Source of the DNA: CAVALG01 sp963630555
Lineage (GTDB): Bacteria; Bacillota; Clostridia; Oscillospirales; Acutalibacteraceae
Length of the DNA stretch: 29,953 nucleotides
Direction: 5' to 3'
Assembly (NCBI GenBank): GCA_963630555.1
Contig: CAVGND010000018.1
Coordinates: 1 to 29,953 of the forward strand
Shown: piece after piece, positions 16,325-24,293 of the stretch
How positions within the stretch are numbered: the first letter of the stretch is position 1
Layout of the letters: the number at the start of each line of letters is the position of its first letter
Notes under the pieces: model-generated
Seen by the model: the letters and a program-made list of their open reading frames with translations, nothing else
Database searches by the model: none
Told to the model about the DNA's origin: nothing
Program-made: the position numbers and the translations under genes

Positions 16325-17479
16325 ATGGGAACAATCGCACTTGTGGCTGTAGGCTACAACAGGCCAGATTCAATTGAACAATTATTACAGTCACTTTTGC
16401 GTGCTGAGTATGGAAATGACAGGGTAGATCTTGTCATTAGTCTTGATAAAGGACAACGGCAGCAAGAGATCGTTTCGGTGGCTGAAGAATTCCAATGGAC
16501 ACACGGAGAGAAGGTTATCCGAGCTTTCTCAGAGAGGCAGGGACTTCGCCCGCACATTATTCAATGTGGTGACTTGACAGAAAAATATGATGCAGTTGTT
16601 GTTCTTGAAGATGATCTGATGGTTGCACCGCATTTCTATTCTTATGTAAAGCAGACTGTTGAACGGTATGCGAATGATGAGCGGATTGCCGGAATTTCAC
16701 TGTATAGACACCAAACACACCCAGGTATATATCGTCCGTTTGAACCGGCACATAATGGCTACGATGTATATATGCAGCAGTTTGCCATGTCATGGGGACA
16801 GTGCTGGACAAGGCGAATGTGGAAAGGATTTCGCGAGTGGTATACAAATAACGAGGATAAGGATTTGTCTGAGGGAGAAATCCTTCCGTCTTATGTTTCA
16901 CATTGGAATAAGCAGTCGTGGCTGAAATACTATATGCGCTATATTGTGGAGAATGATAAGTATTTTATCTATCCATATTTCTCTTTGACTACGAATGCAT
17001 CAGATGTAGGGGAGCACTGTCGAATACCTAATAACGACTTCCAGGTTTCTCTGGAGGAGGGAGATTTGCAATATCGATTCCCAGAATTTGAAGGGGCTGT
17101 CAGATATGATGTCTTTTTCGAGAGAGTAGGTTTGGAAGTGTTCCCAGAACTTGAAGGTAAGAAGCTGCTTGATTTGAATGGAGGCAGGATAAATTACGAG
17201 GATGCTGATTACCTCGTTTCAACAAGATCTCTGCCATACAAAGCTGTGAAGTCTATACAGCTGCGCTACCGACCGATAGAAATGAACTGTGTGATGCCAT
17301 CTGATGGTGAGGGTGTATTTGTATATGATTTGAAAACAACGGCTGCTGCGCCAAAAATCAACCAGGATATTTTGACGAGATATGATGTGCGAAGCCTTCA
17401 TTGGAAGAAAACGCTGCATGTAGGCTGGAGTGGATTTATAGACGCTATATTGAATAAAATTCAGAGAGGAAAGAAGTAG
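16325..17479 (+). CDS. GT2/GNT-I-like glycosyltransferase
   Basis: 384 residues. GT-A fold: TIALVAVGYNRPDSIEQLLQSL opens the nucleotide-binding domain, SLDKG follows, and VVVLEDDLMVAPHFYSYV carries the EDD metal-binding motif (DXD equivalent). SWGQCWTRRMWKGFREW is typical of the group related to eukaryotic GNT-I. The C-terminal ~100 residues are a less conserved extension. ATG 16325 is preferred over GTG 16316 because GGAG at 16313-16316 sits 8 bases before it and would overlap GTG. It lies between the polymerases and the flippase; its donor is unknown. Confidence 0.85.
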   Translation: MGTIALVAVGYNRPDSIEQLLQSLLRAEYGNDRVDLVISLDKGQRQQEIVSVAEEFQWTHGEKVIRAFSERQGLRPHIIQCGDLTEKYDAVVVLEDDLMVAPHFYSYVKQTVERYANDERIAGISLYRHQTHPGIYRPFEPAHNGYDVYMQQFAMSWGQCWTRRMWKGFREWYTNNEDKDLSEGEILPSYVSHWNKQSWLKYYMRYIVENDKYFIYPYFSLTTNASDVGEHCRIPNNDFQVSLEEGDLQYRFPEFEGAVRYDVFFERVGLEVFPELEGKKLLDLNGGRINYEDADYLVSTRSLPYKAVKSIQLRYRPIEMNCVMPSDGEGVFVYDLKTTAAAPKINQDILTRYDVRSLHWKKTLHVGWSGFIDAILNKIQRGKK

Positions 17480-17488
17480 ATAAGCAAA

Positions 17489-18796
17489 ATGCATAAATTG
17501 ATGGCGAGACTAACAAAAAGCAAATTTATACGAAATACTGGTTGGATTATGTTCGCTCAGATATACCAAATGATGCTTTCGCTGATTATTGGTGTTCTCA
17601 GCGCGCGATATCTAGGACCAAGTAATTATGGCACAATCAACTATGCAGCATCATATATTTCTTTTTTTTCAATTGCTTGTGCGCTCGGACTTGAGGGAAT
17701 TGTGGTAAAAGAAATAGTTGACAACCGAGAAAGCGAAGGTGTTGTTCTTGGGTCAAGTATTGTCATGAGGCTTGCAGCTGGATTTCTTTCAATGATTGCT
17801 GTATGTGCTATTGTTACTATCGCCAATCCAGGGGATCAGGTCTTGCTAGTGGTTGCTTTCATGCAGTCCTTAGTCTTACTTTTCAATGCATTTCATATCA
17901 TAGATACGTGGTATCAGTCCTATCTGAGATCAAAAACATCCACAATCATCAAATGCATTGCTTACACCGGAATGTCTGTGTATAGAGTTTGGTTGCTTAT
18001 AACCGGAAAAAGTGTAGAATGGTTTGCTTTTGCAACTTCTCTGGATGCGCTTTTGATAGCTGTTCTGTTCTTGCTTCGTTACAGAATGGATGGCACGCAA
18101 AAGCTGAGATTTAATATAACAGTAAGCAAACATTTGATAGGACTGAGCTATCATCTAATTATATCCTCCTTGATGGCGGTTATATACAATCAAATGGATC
18201 GAATTATGATTGGCAAGATGATAGACCAGACCCATGTGGGATATTATGCGGCGGCATCAACGATTTGCCATATGTGGCTGTTTATTCCGCAAGCCTTGGC
18301 AAATTCAGCACAACCTTTAATAATCGGTTTAAAAGGAAAAGACGAGAGATTGTATAAAAAGCGAATAAAACAACTAAGTAGTACTATTTTTTGGATGGGC
18401 GCTTTATTTGCTATTTGCATTACAGTATTATCACATTTTATTATTGATATTCTCTATGGGGCAGACTATGCGCAGGCACGAGAACCGCTGATACTCATAA
18501 TATGGTCAACAGTATTCGCGGCGATGTCTTATTCAAAATCAATATGGATGATTTGTGAGAATAATCAAAAATATTCTAAATACATATTGCTTTGTGGTGT
18601 GGTTATAAATCTCACATTGAATTCCGTCTGGATACCAACCATAGGAATGAATGGAGCAGCAGTTGCAACAATAATTACAGAGTTTGTTTGTTGCTTTGTC
18701 GCACCATTTATATTCAAGCCGATGAGAGTATTTGCAAAAATGCAATTAGAAGCGATCAATCCTATAGTCTTATATAGGCGAATCAAAGAAAGATGA
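17489..18796 (+). CDS. wzx: Repeat-unit flippase (Wzx, MATE-like polysaccharide translocase)
   Basis: 435 residues with about 12 membrane helices in the polysaccharide-synthase/MVF pattern. The N-terminus SKFIRNTGWIMFAQIYQMMLSLIIG and the next segment ARYLGPSNYGTINYAASYISF are typical of Wzx. The second half carries YNQMDRIMIGKMIDQTHVGYY, the matching central motif. It flips lipid-linked repeat units from the inner to the outer face. A T8 run (17662-17669) lies in frame in an early helix. It ends 13 bases before the next start. Confidence 0.93.
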   Translation: MHKLMARLTKSKFIRNTGWIMFAQIYQMMLSLIIGVLSARYLGPSNYGTINYAASYISFFSIACALGLEGIVVKEIVDNRESEGVVLGSSIVMRLAAGFLSMIAVCAIVTIANPGDQVLLVVAFMQSLVLLFNAFHIIDTWYQSYLRSKTSTIIKCIAYTGMSVYRVWLLITGKSVEWFAFATSLDALLIAVLFLLRYRMDGTQKLRFNITVSKHLIGLSYHLIISSLMAVIYNQMDRIMIGKMIDQTHVGYYAAASTICHMWLFIPQALANSAQPLIIGLKGKDERLYKKRIKQLSSTIFWMGALFAICITVLSHFIIDILYGADYAQAREPLILIIWSTVFAAMSYSKSIWMICENNQKYSKYILLCGVVINLTLNSVWIPTIGMNGAAVATIITEFVCCFVAPFIFKPMRVFAKMQLEAINPIVLYRRIKER

Positions 18797-18809
18797 GGTG
18801 GATGTATAT

Positions 18810-19724
18810 ATGCGTATTATACCAGGAAGATTAGAAACTCTTTTCTTCAAGACATTGACGAGAATATCGCCGACGTTGAATACAAAAGCGTATTATTGTA
18901 GAAAATTCGGTAAAAAGCTTGAATTAAAGGACCCTAAAACCTTTAATGAAAAAATCTTAAAGCTTAAGCTTGAGGATTACAATAATAGTCCTATCGTGAA
19001 ACAGTGCGCAGATAAGTACCTAGTTCGAGATTATATTGAAAAACTCGGCTGTGGTGAACTTTTGGTTCCGCTCATCGCTGCATATGATAGCCCTGATAAA
19101 ATTAATTGGGAAAGTCTGCCGGAACGGTTTGCAATGAAGTGGAATTTTGGATGCGGTTTTAACATAATCTGCAACGACAAAAGCCAATTACATAAAGAAA
19201 CAGTCATAGAGCAAATGACAAAGTGGGGGGGGCAGAGCGACTACTACTTGTCTCACTCGGAAATGCAATACAAGGATGTTGAAAAAAAGATTATTGTGGA
19301 AGAATTCCTGGATGCTGGAAAAGATAAGCTACCGGAGGATTATAAGTTTTATTGTATGAATGGAAGGTGTAAGACCATTCTTGTATGCAAAGATCGTGTG
19401 ATTGGAAAGAAGGCCAAATATTTTTTTATGAGTCCTGAGTGGACTATGTATCCTTATTCCCATGAGGCAATAGAAAACCCGAAAGAGGAAATACCAAAAC
19501 CAGATTGTATCAAAGAGGCGATAGATTATGCAGAAAAATTGAGTGCTGCATTTCCGTTTGTTCGAGTAGACCTTTATATTATTGGCGAGAAGATTTACTT
19601 TGGCGAACTAACATTCACACCGGCTGCTGGAATGGACACGGATTTAAAAATATTCCCTCCGGAAAGCAATGAGAATGTTGATACCATATTTGGCAGATGG
19701 TTAGACATTTCACATTTAAAATAG
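18810..19724 (+). CDS. TupA-like ATP-grasp enzyme 1, phase-variable, in frame
   Basis: 304 residues of the TupA-like ATP-grasp family (named for teichuronopeptide biosynthesis), thought to attach amino acids or similar acids to surface polysaccharides. Family signatures: LKDPKTFNEKIL near residue 35, CADKYLVRDYIEK, FAMKWNFGCGFNIICNDKS (nucleotide loop), KLPEDYKFYCMNG, and VRVDLYIIGEKIYFGELTFTP (metal ligands). Start ATG 18810 with GAGGTGG at 18795-18801; GTG 18798 lies inside that site and is rejected. A G8 run codes W139-G-G, and the frame is open with G8. A related gene at 20847 has a run at a different alignment position. Confidence 0.87.
   Translation: MRIIPGRLETLFFKTLTRISPTLNTKAYYCRKFGKKLELKDPKTFNEKILKLKLEDYNNSPIVKQCADKYLVRDYIEKLGCGELLVPLIAAYDSPDKINWESLPERFAMKWNFGCGFNIICNDKSQLHKETVIEQMTKWGGQSDYYLSHSEMQYKDVEKKIIVEEFLDAGKDKLPEDYKFYCMNGRCKTILVCKDRVIGKKAKYFFMSPEWTMYPYSHEAIENPKEEIPKPDCIKEAIDYAEKLSAAFPFVRVDLYIIGEKIYFGELTFTPAAGMDTDLKIFPPESNENVDTIFGRWLDISHLK
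19225..19232 (+). repeat. Poly-G tract 4 (G8) in TupA-like gene 1
   Basis: Eight G extending a TGG tryptophan codon, followed by CAG rather than TA. G8 is the in-frame state; G7 gives a frameshift with a stop after some 20 codons. Confidence 0.88.
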
Positions 19725-19753
19725 CTAATAGGGAAGAAAAGGATAGGATTAGA

Positions 19754-20802
19754 ATGAAAATATTGCGAAAAGCAAAGCAACTGTATAGAACACATAGTTT
19801 GGACAAGCATTTCAAGAAAGAACTCAGTGATATAGAATCAAAGTCTGCAATTTCGATCCGAGCACTTTCATATAGCAAAAGAAGGGAACTTTCAACATAT
19901 TATGGACAATTTGGGCTTAAGGTAGATTGCCGATGGCATGAGTATCTATATGCAATCACTGGGGAGTTTAATGTAAAGAATATCCCTGAGAATCTTTATC
20001 ATTGCTGCATAGAACCGCTATTTACAAGAGGGTCTGAGGATTTTGAAGATAAGGCATATATGGAAAAACTCATACCAAATATAAGAATGCCTGAGAACGT
20101 ATTCAAGAAGATAAACGGATACTGTTTTGATGGTAAAGATAGAATGGTTAGCGAGAATGAACTGTTAAAAAATCTATCGAAGCTTGATGAGGAAGTTATC
20201 ATAAAACCATCGGTGTCAACCGGGGGGGGCGAGCTGTTAGCTTAATTAGCGCACAAAACATTGATCATAAGATATTGGAAGAATACGGTAGGGATTTTTT
20301 AATTCAAAAAAGGATACTCCAACACCCTCAGTACAGTAGATTTAATGAAACTTCTGTTAATACAGAAAAAATTATCAGCTTCCTGTATAAGGGGAACGTT
20401 CATATTTTGACATCTATCCTTAGAGTTGGCGCGCCAGGAGCGTGTACAGATACGGCTTCAGGTGGAAGGGGATTTACTATAGGAATAAAAGAAAACGGCC
20501 AATTAAACGATGTAGGATTCAATATTTTTGGAGAAAAATTTTACAAGAATGCGGCAGGAGAGCTTTTATCGAGTATCAGGTTGGGGGCACATCAGGATAT
20601 TTGTGAAATTATTAAACGAGCACATGTTGCGCTTCCGAGGTTTGGAATAATCTCATGGGACTTTGCTGTGGATGCTAGCGGAGAGCCAATCTTGATAGAG
20701 TATAACTTGAATTACCCAGACGTGCTGATTTATCAGATAAACAATGGTCCATTGTTTGGGGAGTTAACTGATGAAGTCTTACACATATTAAAAAGAGGAT
20801 GA
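19754..20802 (+). CDS. Sugar-transfer-associated ATP-grasp enzyme, split by poly-G tract 5 (OFF)
   Basis: Two adjacent open frames, 19754-20245 and 20246-20802 in the next frame, form one protein once a single G is added to the G8 run at 20222-20229. G9 gives 349 residues that read STGGGRAVSLISAQNIDH through the junction, which is the glycine-rich ATP-binding loop expected of an ATP-grasp. As written, translation ends after 163 residues, just past the glycine loop. The N-terminal half has RWHEYLYAITGEFN. The C-terminal half has the ATP-grasp metal and nucleotide segments (GIISWDFAVDASGEPILIEYNLNYPD), as in the ATPgrasp_ST group found in polysaccharide loci. Start ATG 19754, with AGGATAGGA upstream. 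Confidence 0.85.
20222..20229 (+). repeat. Poly-G tract 5 (G8) in the sugar-transfer ATP-grasp gene
   Basis: Eight G between AACC and CGAG. The run codes the glycine loop of the enzyme. G8 stops seven codons after the run begins; G9 restores 349 residues. Confidence 0.92.
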
Positions 20803-20846
20803 CATTAAATGCTATGCCCAAATGACTAGGAAGGATAAGTGATACT

Positions 20847-21745
20847 ATGAAATTTCGTTTCTTACGAGACATATATTGGGAACTCTATAGAAGATATTGG
20901 ATTACGCTTGCCAAGAAAAATCCTAGAGTTGCCACGGTTAAATGGTACGAAAAAAGAATGGGGCGGAAACCGAATTTGGAGAATCCGCAAACGCTGACAG
21001 AGAAATTGCAGTACCTGAAGATAAATGATTATTATGAGAACCCCGCCGTGCGACAGTGCGCAGACAAGTATGCTGTAAGAGAGTATGTGAAGTCTAAGGA
21101 TTGCGGAGAAATCTTAAATGAACTGTATTCGGTATATGAAGATGCCTCCCAGATAGATTGGGGGGGGTACCGGACAGCTTTGTGCTTAAATGCAACCATG
21201 GGTGCGGTGGTAATATAATTTGCCGTGATAAGAGCAAACTCGATACAAGGGAAGCAGCAAGAAAGCTTGATAACTGGATGTATCAGGAATATGGGCTTGA
21301 ACATGTTGAATACAGCTATGAAGGCATTCCTCGCAAAATCATATGTGAAAAGATAATTGAGACAGAAGACGGACAGCTACCGAGAGATTATAAGATTTTC
21401 TGTTCCTACGGAGAACCAAAGCTGATATATGTTATCAGCGACAGAAAAGAAGATACAGAGAATTTAGATTATTTCACACCGGAATGGGAGTGGATACCGG
21501 TAAGAAATGGTGTCCTTACGAATGCGGGTCCAAGTATTCGAAAACCGGACAATTTACAGGATCTACTTAACTATGCATCAAAGCTATCAAAGGATTTCCC
21601 CATTGTGAGAGTTGATTTGTACAATGAATTCGGGAAGGTAATCTTTGGAGAACTGACATTTTTACCGACGGGCGGTTGCTTTAAGCTGGATCCGCCGGAA
21701 TATGACAGAAAGTTCGGAGAGCTATTTCCGATTGACGTGAGATGA
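20847..21745 (+). CDS. TupA-like ATP-grasp enzyme 2, split by poly-G tract 6 (OFF)
   Basis: Paralogue of the gene at 18810. The frame from ATG 20847 stops at 21218 after 123 residues. Adding one G to the G8 run at 21160-21167 gives 299 residues and the junction IDWGGVPDSFVLKCNHGCGG. This lines up with INWESLPERFAMKWNFGCGF of paralogue 1, independent evidence that the ORF was one gene and that G9 is the working length. Other family segments: LENPQTLTEKL, CADKYAVREYVK, LPRDYKIFCSYG, VRVDLYNEFGKVIFGELTF. RBS GGAAGGA at 20829-20835. Confidence 0.9.
21160..21167 (+). repeat. Poly-G tract 6 (G8) in TupA-like gene 2
   Basis: Extends a TGG tryptophan codon and is followed by TAC. OFF at G8; in frame at G9. 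Confidence 0.92.
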
Positions 21746-21763
21746 TAGAAGGAGAATGAAATC

Positions 21764-22304
21764 GTGGGTATATTCAAGAGCGTACATTGCATGATGTTAA
21801 AGAGAATGAAACCACTAGAATATGCGAGGTTAGTGGGCGTTAATTTTGAGTGGGGGGGGGGTACACTTATACGGACATGTTGAATGGAGTAGCGAACCTT
21901 GGATAATCTCGCTTGGAAATAATGTTCATATTACCGATGGGGTAAAATTCCTCACTCATGACGGCGGAACACTCCTTTACAGAAGTCAGATACCTGATCT
22001 TGAGATAACAAAGCCGATTAATGTTGGCAATGATGTTTACATAGGAAACAATGCGATTATTCTTCCCGGTGTGACGATCGGAAACAATGTGGTCATCGGA
22101 GCCGGAGCAATAGTTGCAAAAGATATCCCGGATAATTCCGTTGCAGTTGGTGTTCCAGCACGGGTTATAAAGACCGCAGATGAATACTTGGAAAAGCTGA
22201 AAAGAGAGTCGCTTCACCTTGGACATCTGAAAGGTCAAGAGAAGGACAAGGCTCTTATGAAATACTATGGCTATAAGGGGAATTCAAAGGGGATTTATTT
22301 CTAA
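21764..22304 (+). CDS. Hexapeptide-repeat acyltransferase, interrupted by poly-G tract 7 (OFF)
   Basis: Starting at GTG 21764 (AGAAGGAG at 21747-21754), translation enters a G10 run (21852-21861) and stops after 39 residues. Removing one G gives exactly 180 codons: 179 residues reading NFEWGGVHLYGHVEWSSEPW through the junction. The beta-helix then continues with GNDVYIGNNAIILPGVTIG, NNVVIGAGAIVAKDIPDNS and the usual closing VAVGVPARVIK. It resembles maltose/galactoside-type O-acetyltransferases that decorate surface sugars. An ATG at 21756 is rejected because it meets a stop after 12 codons. Confidence 0.85.
21852..21861 (+). repeat. Poly-G tract 7 (G10), the longest
   Basis: Ten G after GAGT, followed by TAC. 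G10 is OFF; G9 is in frame. Confidence 0.92.
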
Positions 22305-22333
22305 CAACGGCTCGGAAAAGGAGAATGCATACG

Positions 22334-22949
22334 ATGATTAAAACAAAACAGGAATTAAAGTTCTTTTTGGCAGCCGATAGAATTATGAATAGGGGAACAC
22401 CACGAAGAAGCTTAAAGTCGAGGGTAGTGGAATTGATTTTCCCAGACTACATCATGAAATATCTATCTGCACTCAGACATTGTGAATACTATGCAAGTCG
22501 GGGGGGGGTATAACCTCGGTAGAATAACAAGCGAATATCAGCTTAAACGCCTTGGTATTAAGCTTGGGTTTAGCATTTCTAGGGACGTGTTTGATTATGG
22601 ATTAGTCATCCCACATTACGGAACTGTTGTGGTGGGATCTGGAAATTCGATAGGGCGGTATGCGGTGTTGCACACTGCAACTTGCATTACCACTGGAAAG
22701 AAAATCATAGGAGATGGTTTTTATCTTTCGACAGGCGCAAAGGTACTGAAGGATGTTCAAATAGCCAACAATGTAAGTGTTGGATGTAATGCTGTTGTAT
22801 ATGGAGATGTGGAATCGCCGGATTCATTTGTTGCCGGAAATCCAGCCAGTATAATCAAACATTCTCAGGCGTGGTATATAAGAGACGGCGAAGAATACAA
22901 CCGCCGTGTAGCTGCGTGTGAGGATCTAAAAATAAAAATGCTTAAATGA
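22334..22949 (+). CDS. Serine-O-acetyltransferase-like acyltransferase, interrupted by poly-G tract 8 (OFF)
   Basis: From ATG 22334 (AAGGAG 22318-22323) the product begins IKTKQELKFFLAADRI, the usual opening of CysE-like acetyltransferases in surface-glycan loci. The G9 run at 22500-22508 leads into GTA TAA after 59 residues. With G8 the frame is 205 codons (204 residues), passing R56-G-G-YNLGRITSEYQLKRLG into the beta-helix: LVIPHYGTVVVGSGNSIGRYAVLH, IGDGFYLSTGAKVLKD, SFVAGNPASIIK. ATG 22325 is too close to the RBS. Probably acetylates the glycan; serine acetylation for cysteine synthesis is less likely here. Confidence 0.87.
22500..22508 (+). repeat. Poly-G tract 8 (G9) in the CysE-like acyltransferase gene
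   Basis: Flanks TC and TAT. G9 is OFF with an immediate TAA; G8 (or G11) is in frame. Confidence 0.92.
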
Positions 22950-22964
22950 TTGGAGAAAGCAAAA

Positions 22965-23676
22965 ATGCAGAAAAAGAGATGGACAATCGTCATTATTGTA
23001 ATCTGCATTCTCTCCCTGAGTTGTAATGCTCTGCTAATAAATCGGGGGGGGGTATGTAGACAAGGCACTTGTTAAGGTAGGACTGAAGGAATATGAAGCT
23101 CCTACAGACTGGACGTTGGAAAGTTGGCGCAGTAGTCTTAAGGCAATGGATGTAGACGCTGACATCGTGTTCTTTGGTGATAGCATAACAATAGGCGGTG
23201 CGTGGGCGGATGCCTTCCAGGACGTGAATATTGTAAACCTTGGTATTTCTGGTGACAGCATTCGAGGCATGACATGTCGTGTAGATATGATTGCATCAGT
23301 AAGGCCGGAGAAGGTGTTCATACTTGGTGGGATTAACTCGCTGACGGATCATAACAGCAAAGAGATTCTCAAGCAGTATAAGAATATGCTGGAGAAAGTT
23401 CACGAGTCTGTTCCGGAGGCGGAAATCTATGTCCAGTCGATTCTGCCAATCAGCGTTGAGAAAGAAAAGGAATGCGCAGATAACACAATTATCGATGCTT
23501 TTAATACAGAGCTTGAGAAACTGGCAGCAGAGGCAGGCGCGACTTACATTAACATCCACGATCTTTATGAGCTGGATGGCTCAATGAATCCGGAATTAAC
23601 AAAAGACGGGGTTCACCTAAAACCGGAGGCTTATAACATTTGGTATAAAGCATTAAAAGGATATGTTTACGAATGA
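22965..23676 (+). CDS. Membrane-anchored SGNH/GDSL hydrolase, interrupted by poly-G tract 9 (OFF)
   Basis: ATG 22965 begins a basic and hydrophobic signal anchor (QKKRWTIVIIVICILSLS). The G9 run at 23044-23052 then shifts the frame to a stop after 36 residues. G8 gives 237 codons and continues RGGYVDKALVKVGLKEYEAP into a complete SGNH domain: block I FFGDSITIGG, the glycine region LGISGDSIRG, block III GGINSLTDHN and block V DGVHLKPEAY with the catalytic Asp and His. It would deacylate the glycan outside the cell, opposing the acyltransferases around it. Upstream GGAG at 22952-22955. It overlaps the next gene by ATGA. Confidence 0.88.
23044..23052 (+). repeat. Poly-G tract 9 (G9) in the SGNH hydrolase gene
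   Basis: Flanks TC and TAT, between the signal anchor and the catalytic domain. G9 OFF; G8 in frame. Confidence 0.92.
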
Positions 23677-24176
23677 GATCACTACTAATTGTCGGAGCAG
23701 GCAGCTTCTCCCCGGAAGTGGACGAGCTGGCGAGGCTTCTTGGATATACAGATATAGCGTTTCTTGACGATAACCCGGATAAAGCGATGAGCAAACCGGT
23801 CATCGGCACATGTTCGCAGATTGCCGAGATGAGAGAGAAATATGACACGGCGATTGTCGCTCTGGGTAATAACAAGAATCGGATGAAATATCATCAGATG
23901 CTGAAAGAAAATGGTTATAACATTCCTACGCTCATCCACCCGACAGCGTACATAAGCCCTGACGCAGAGATTGCGGAAGGCTGCATTATCAGAGCAAAAT
24001 GTGTTGTCAGCCGCTATGTGAAGTTAGGCGAAGCTACAATATTGAACGTCGGCGCACTTATCGACCATCATGTGGAAATCGGCGCAGGCTGCCATATCTT
24101 GATGGGAACTGTGGTTAGAAACATGGCAAAGGTCGAGCCGCTGACGAGGGTTGAGAGCTTAACTCTTATCGAATAA
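23673..24176 (+). CDS. PglD/NeuD-family sugar acyltransferase
   Basis: 167 residues. The N-terminal Rossmann-like substrate domain begins SLLIVGAGSFSPEVDELARLLGY and includes DDNPDKAMSKPVIG and TAIVALGNNKNRMKY. A short beta-helix follows: LIHPTAYISPDAEIAEGCIIRAKCVVS, ILNVGALIDHHVEIGAGCHILMGTVVRN, with the His-His pair expected for catalysis. The family N-acetylates UDP-4-amino sugars (PglD) or O-acetylates sialic acid (NeuD). With a PglE-like aminotransferase at 5186 it could complete a bacillosamine-type sugar. It is shorter than typical PglD (about 200 residues). ATGA overlap ties it to the SGNH gene; it has no G run. Confidence 0.82.
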   Translation: MRSLLIVGAGSFSPEVDELARLLGYTDIAFLDDNPDKAMSKPVIGTCSQIAEMREKYDTAIVALGNNKNRMKYHQMLKENGYNIPTLIHPTAYISPDAEIAEGCIIRAKCVVSRYVKLGEATILNVGALIDHHVEIGAGCHILMGTVVRNMAKVEPLTRVESLTLIE

Positions 24177-24220
24177 AACTGTCGAGCTGTTTGCTGAGAC
24201 TTATAAGGAAATCACGATAA

Positions 24221-24271
24221 CCACAGCCCCTAAATGGAGCTGATGAATATAACTGCCCGTCAGGGCTGTGG
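24221..24271 (+). promoter_or_regulatory. Nine-base-pair hairpin between the PglD-like gene and capE
   Basis: CCACAGCCC (24221-24229) is the perfect reverse complement of GGGCTGTGG (24263-24271), with 33 bases between. No T run follows, so it is not a standard terminator. It sits 23 bases before the capE start and could be a processing or translation-control structure. Confidence 0.4.
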
Positions 24272-24293
24272 AAAGAGAGGAATTAAATCTAAC

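Noticed and set aside
17662..17669. T8 run in the wzx gene as a further contingency site
   Set aside because: Single run, in frame, in a Phe/Ser-rich membrane helix of AT-rich DNA; no frameshift and no matching set of T runs.
21158..21745. The second halves of the split genes as independent genes with internal starts
   Set aside because: They begin mid-domain, lack ribosome binding sites, and join their upstream halves exactly by one G at the run.
24234..24293. Earlier in-frame start for capE at 24234
   Set aside because: It would be translated through the 24221-24271 hairpin, has no binding site, and the extra residues do not match the family.
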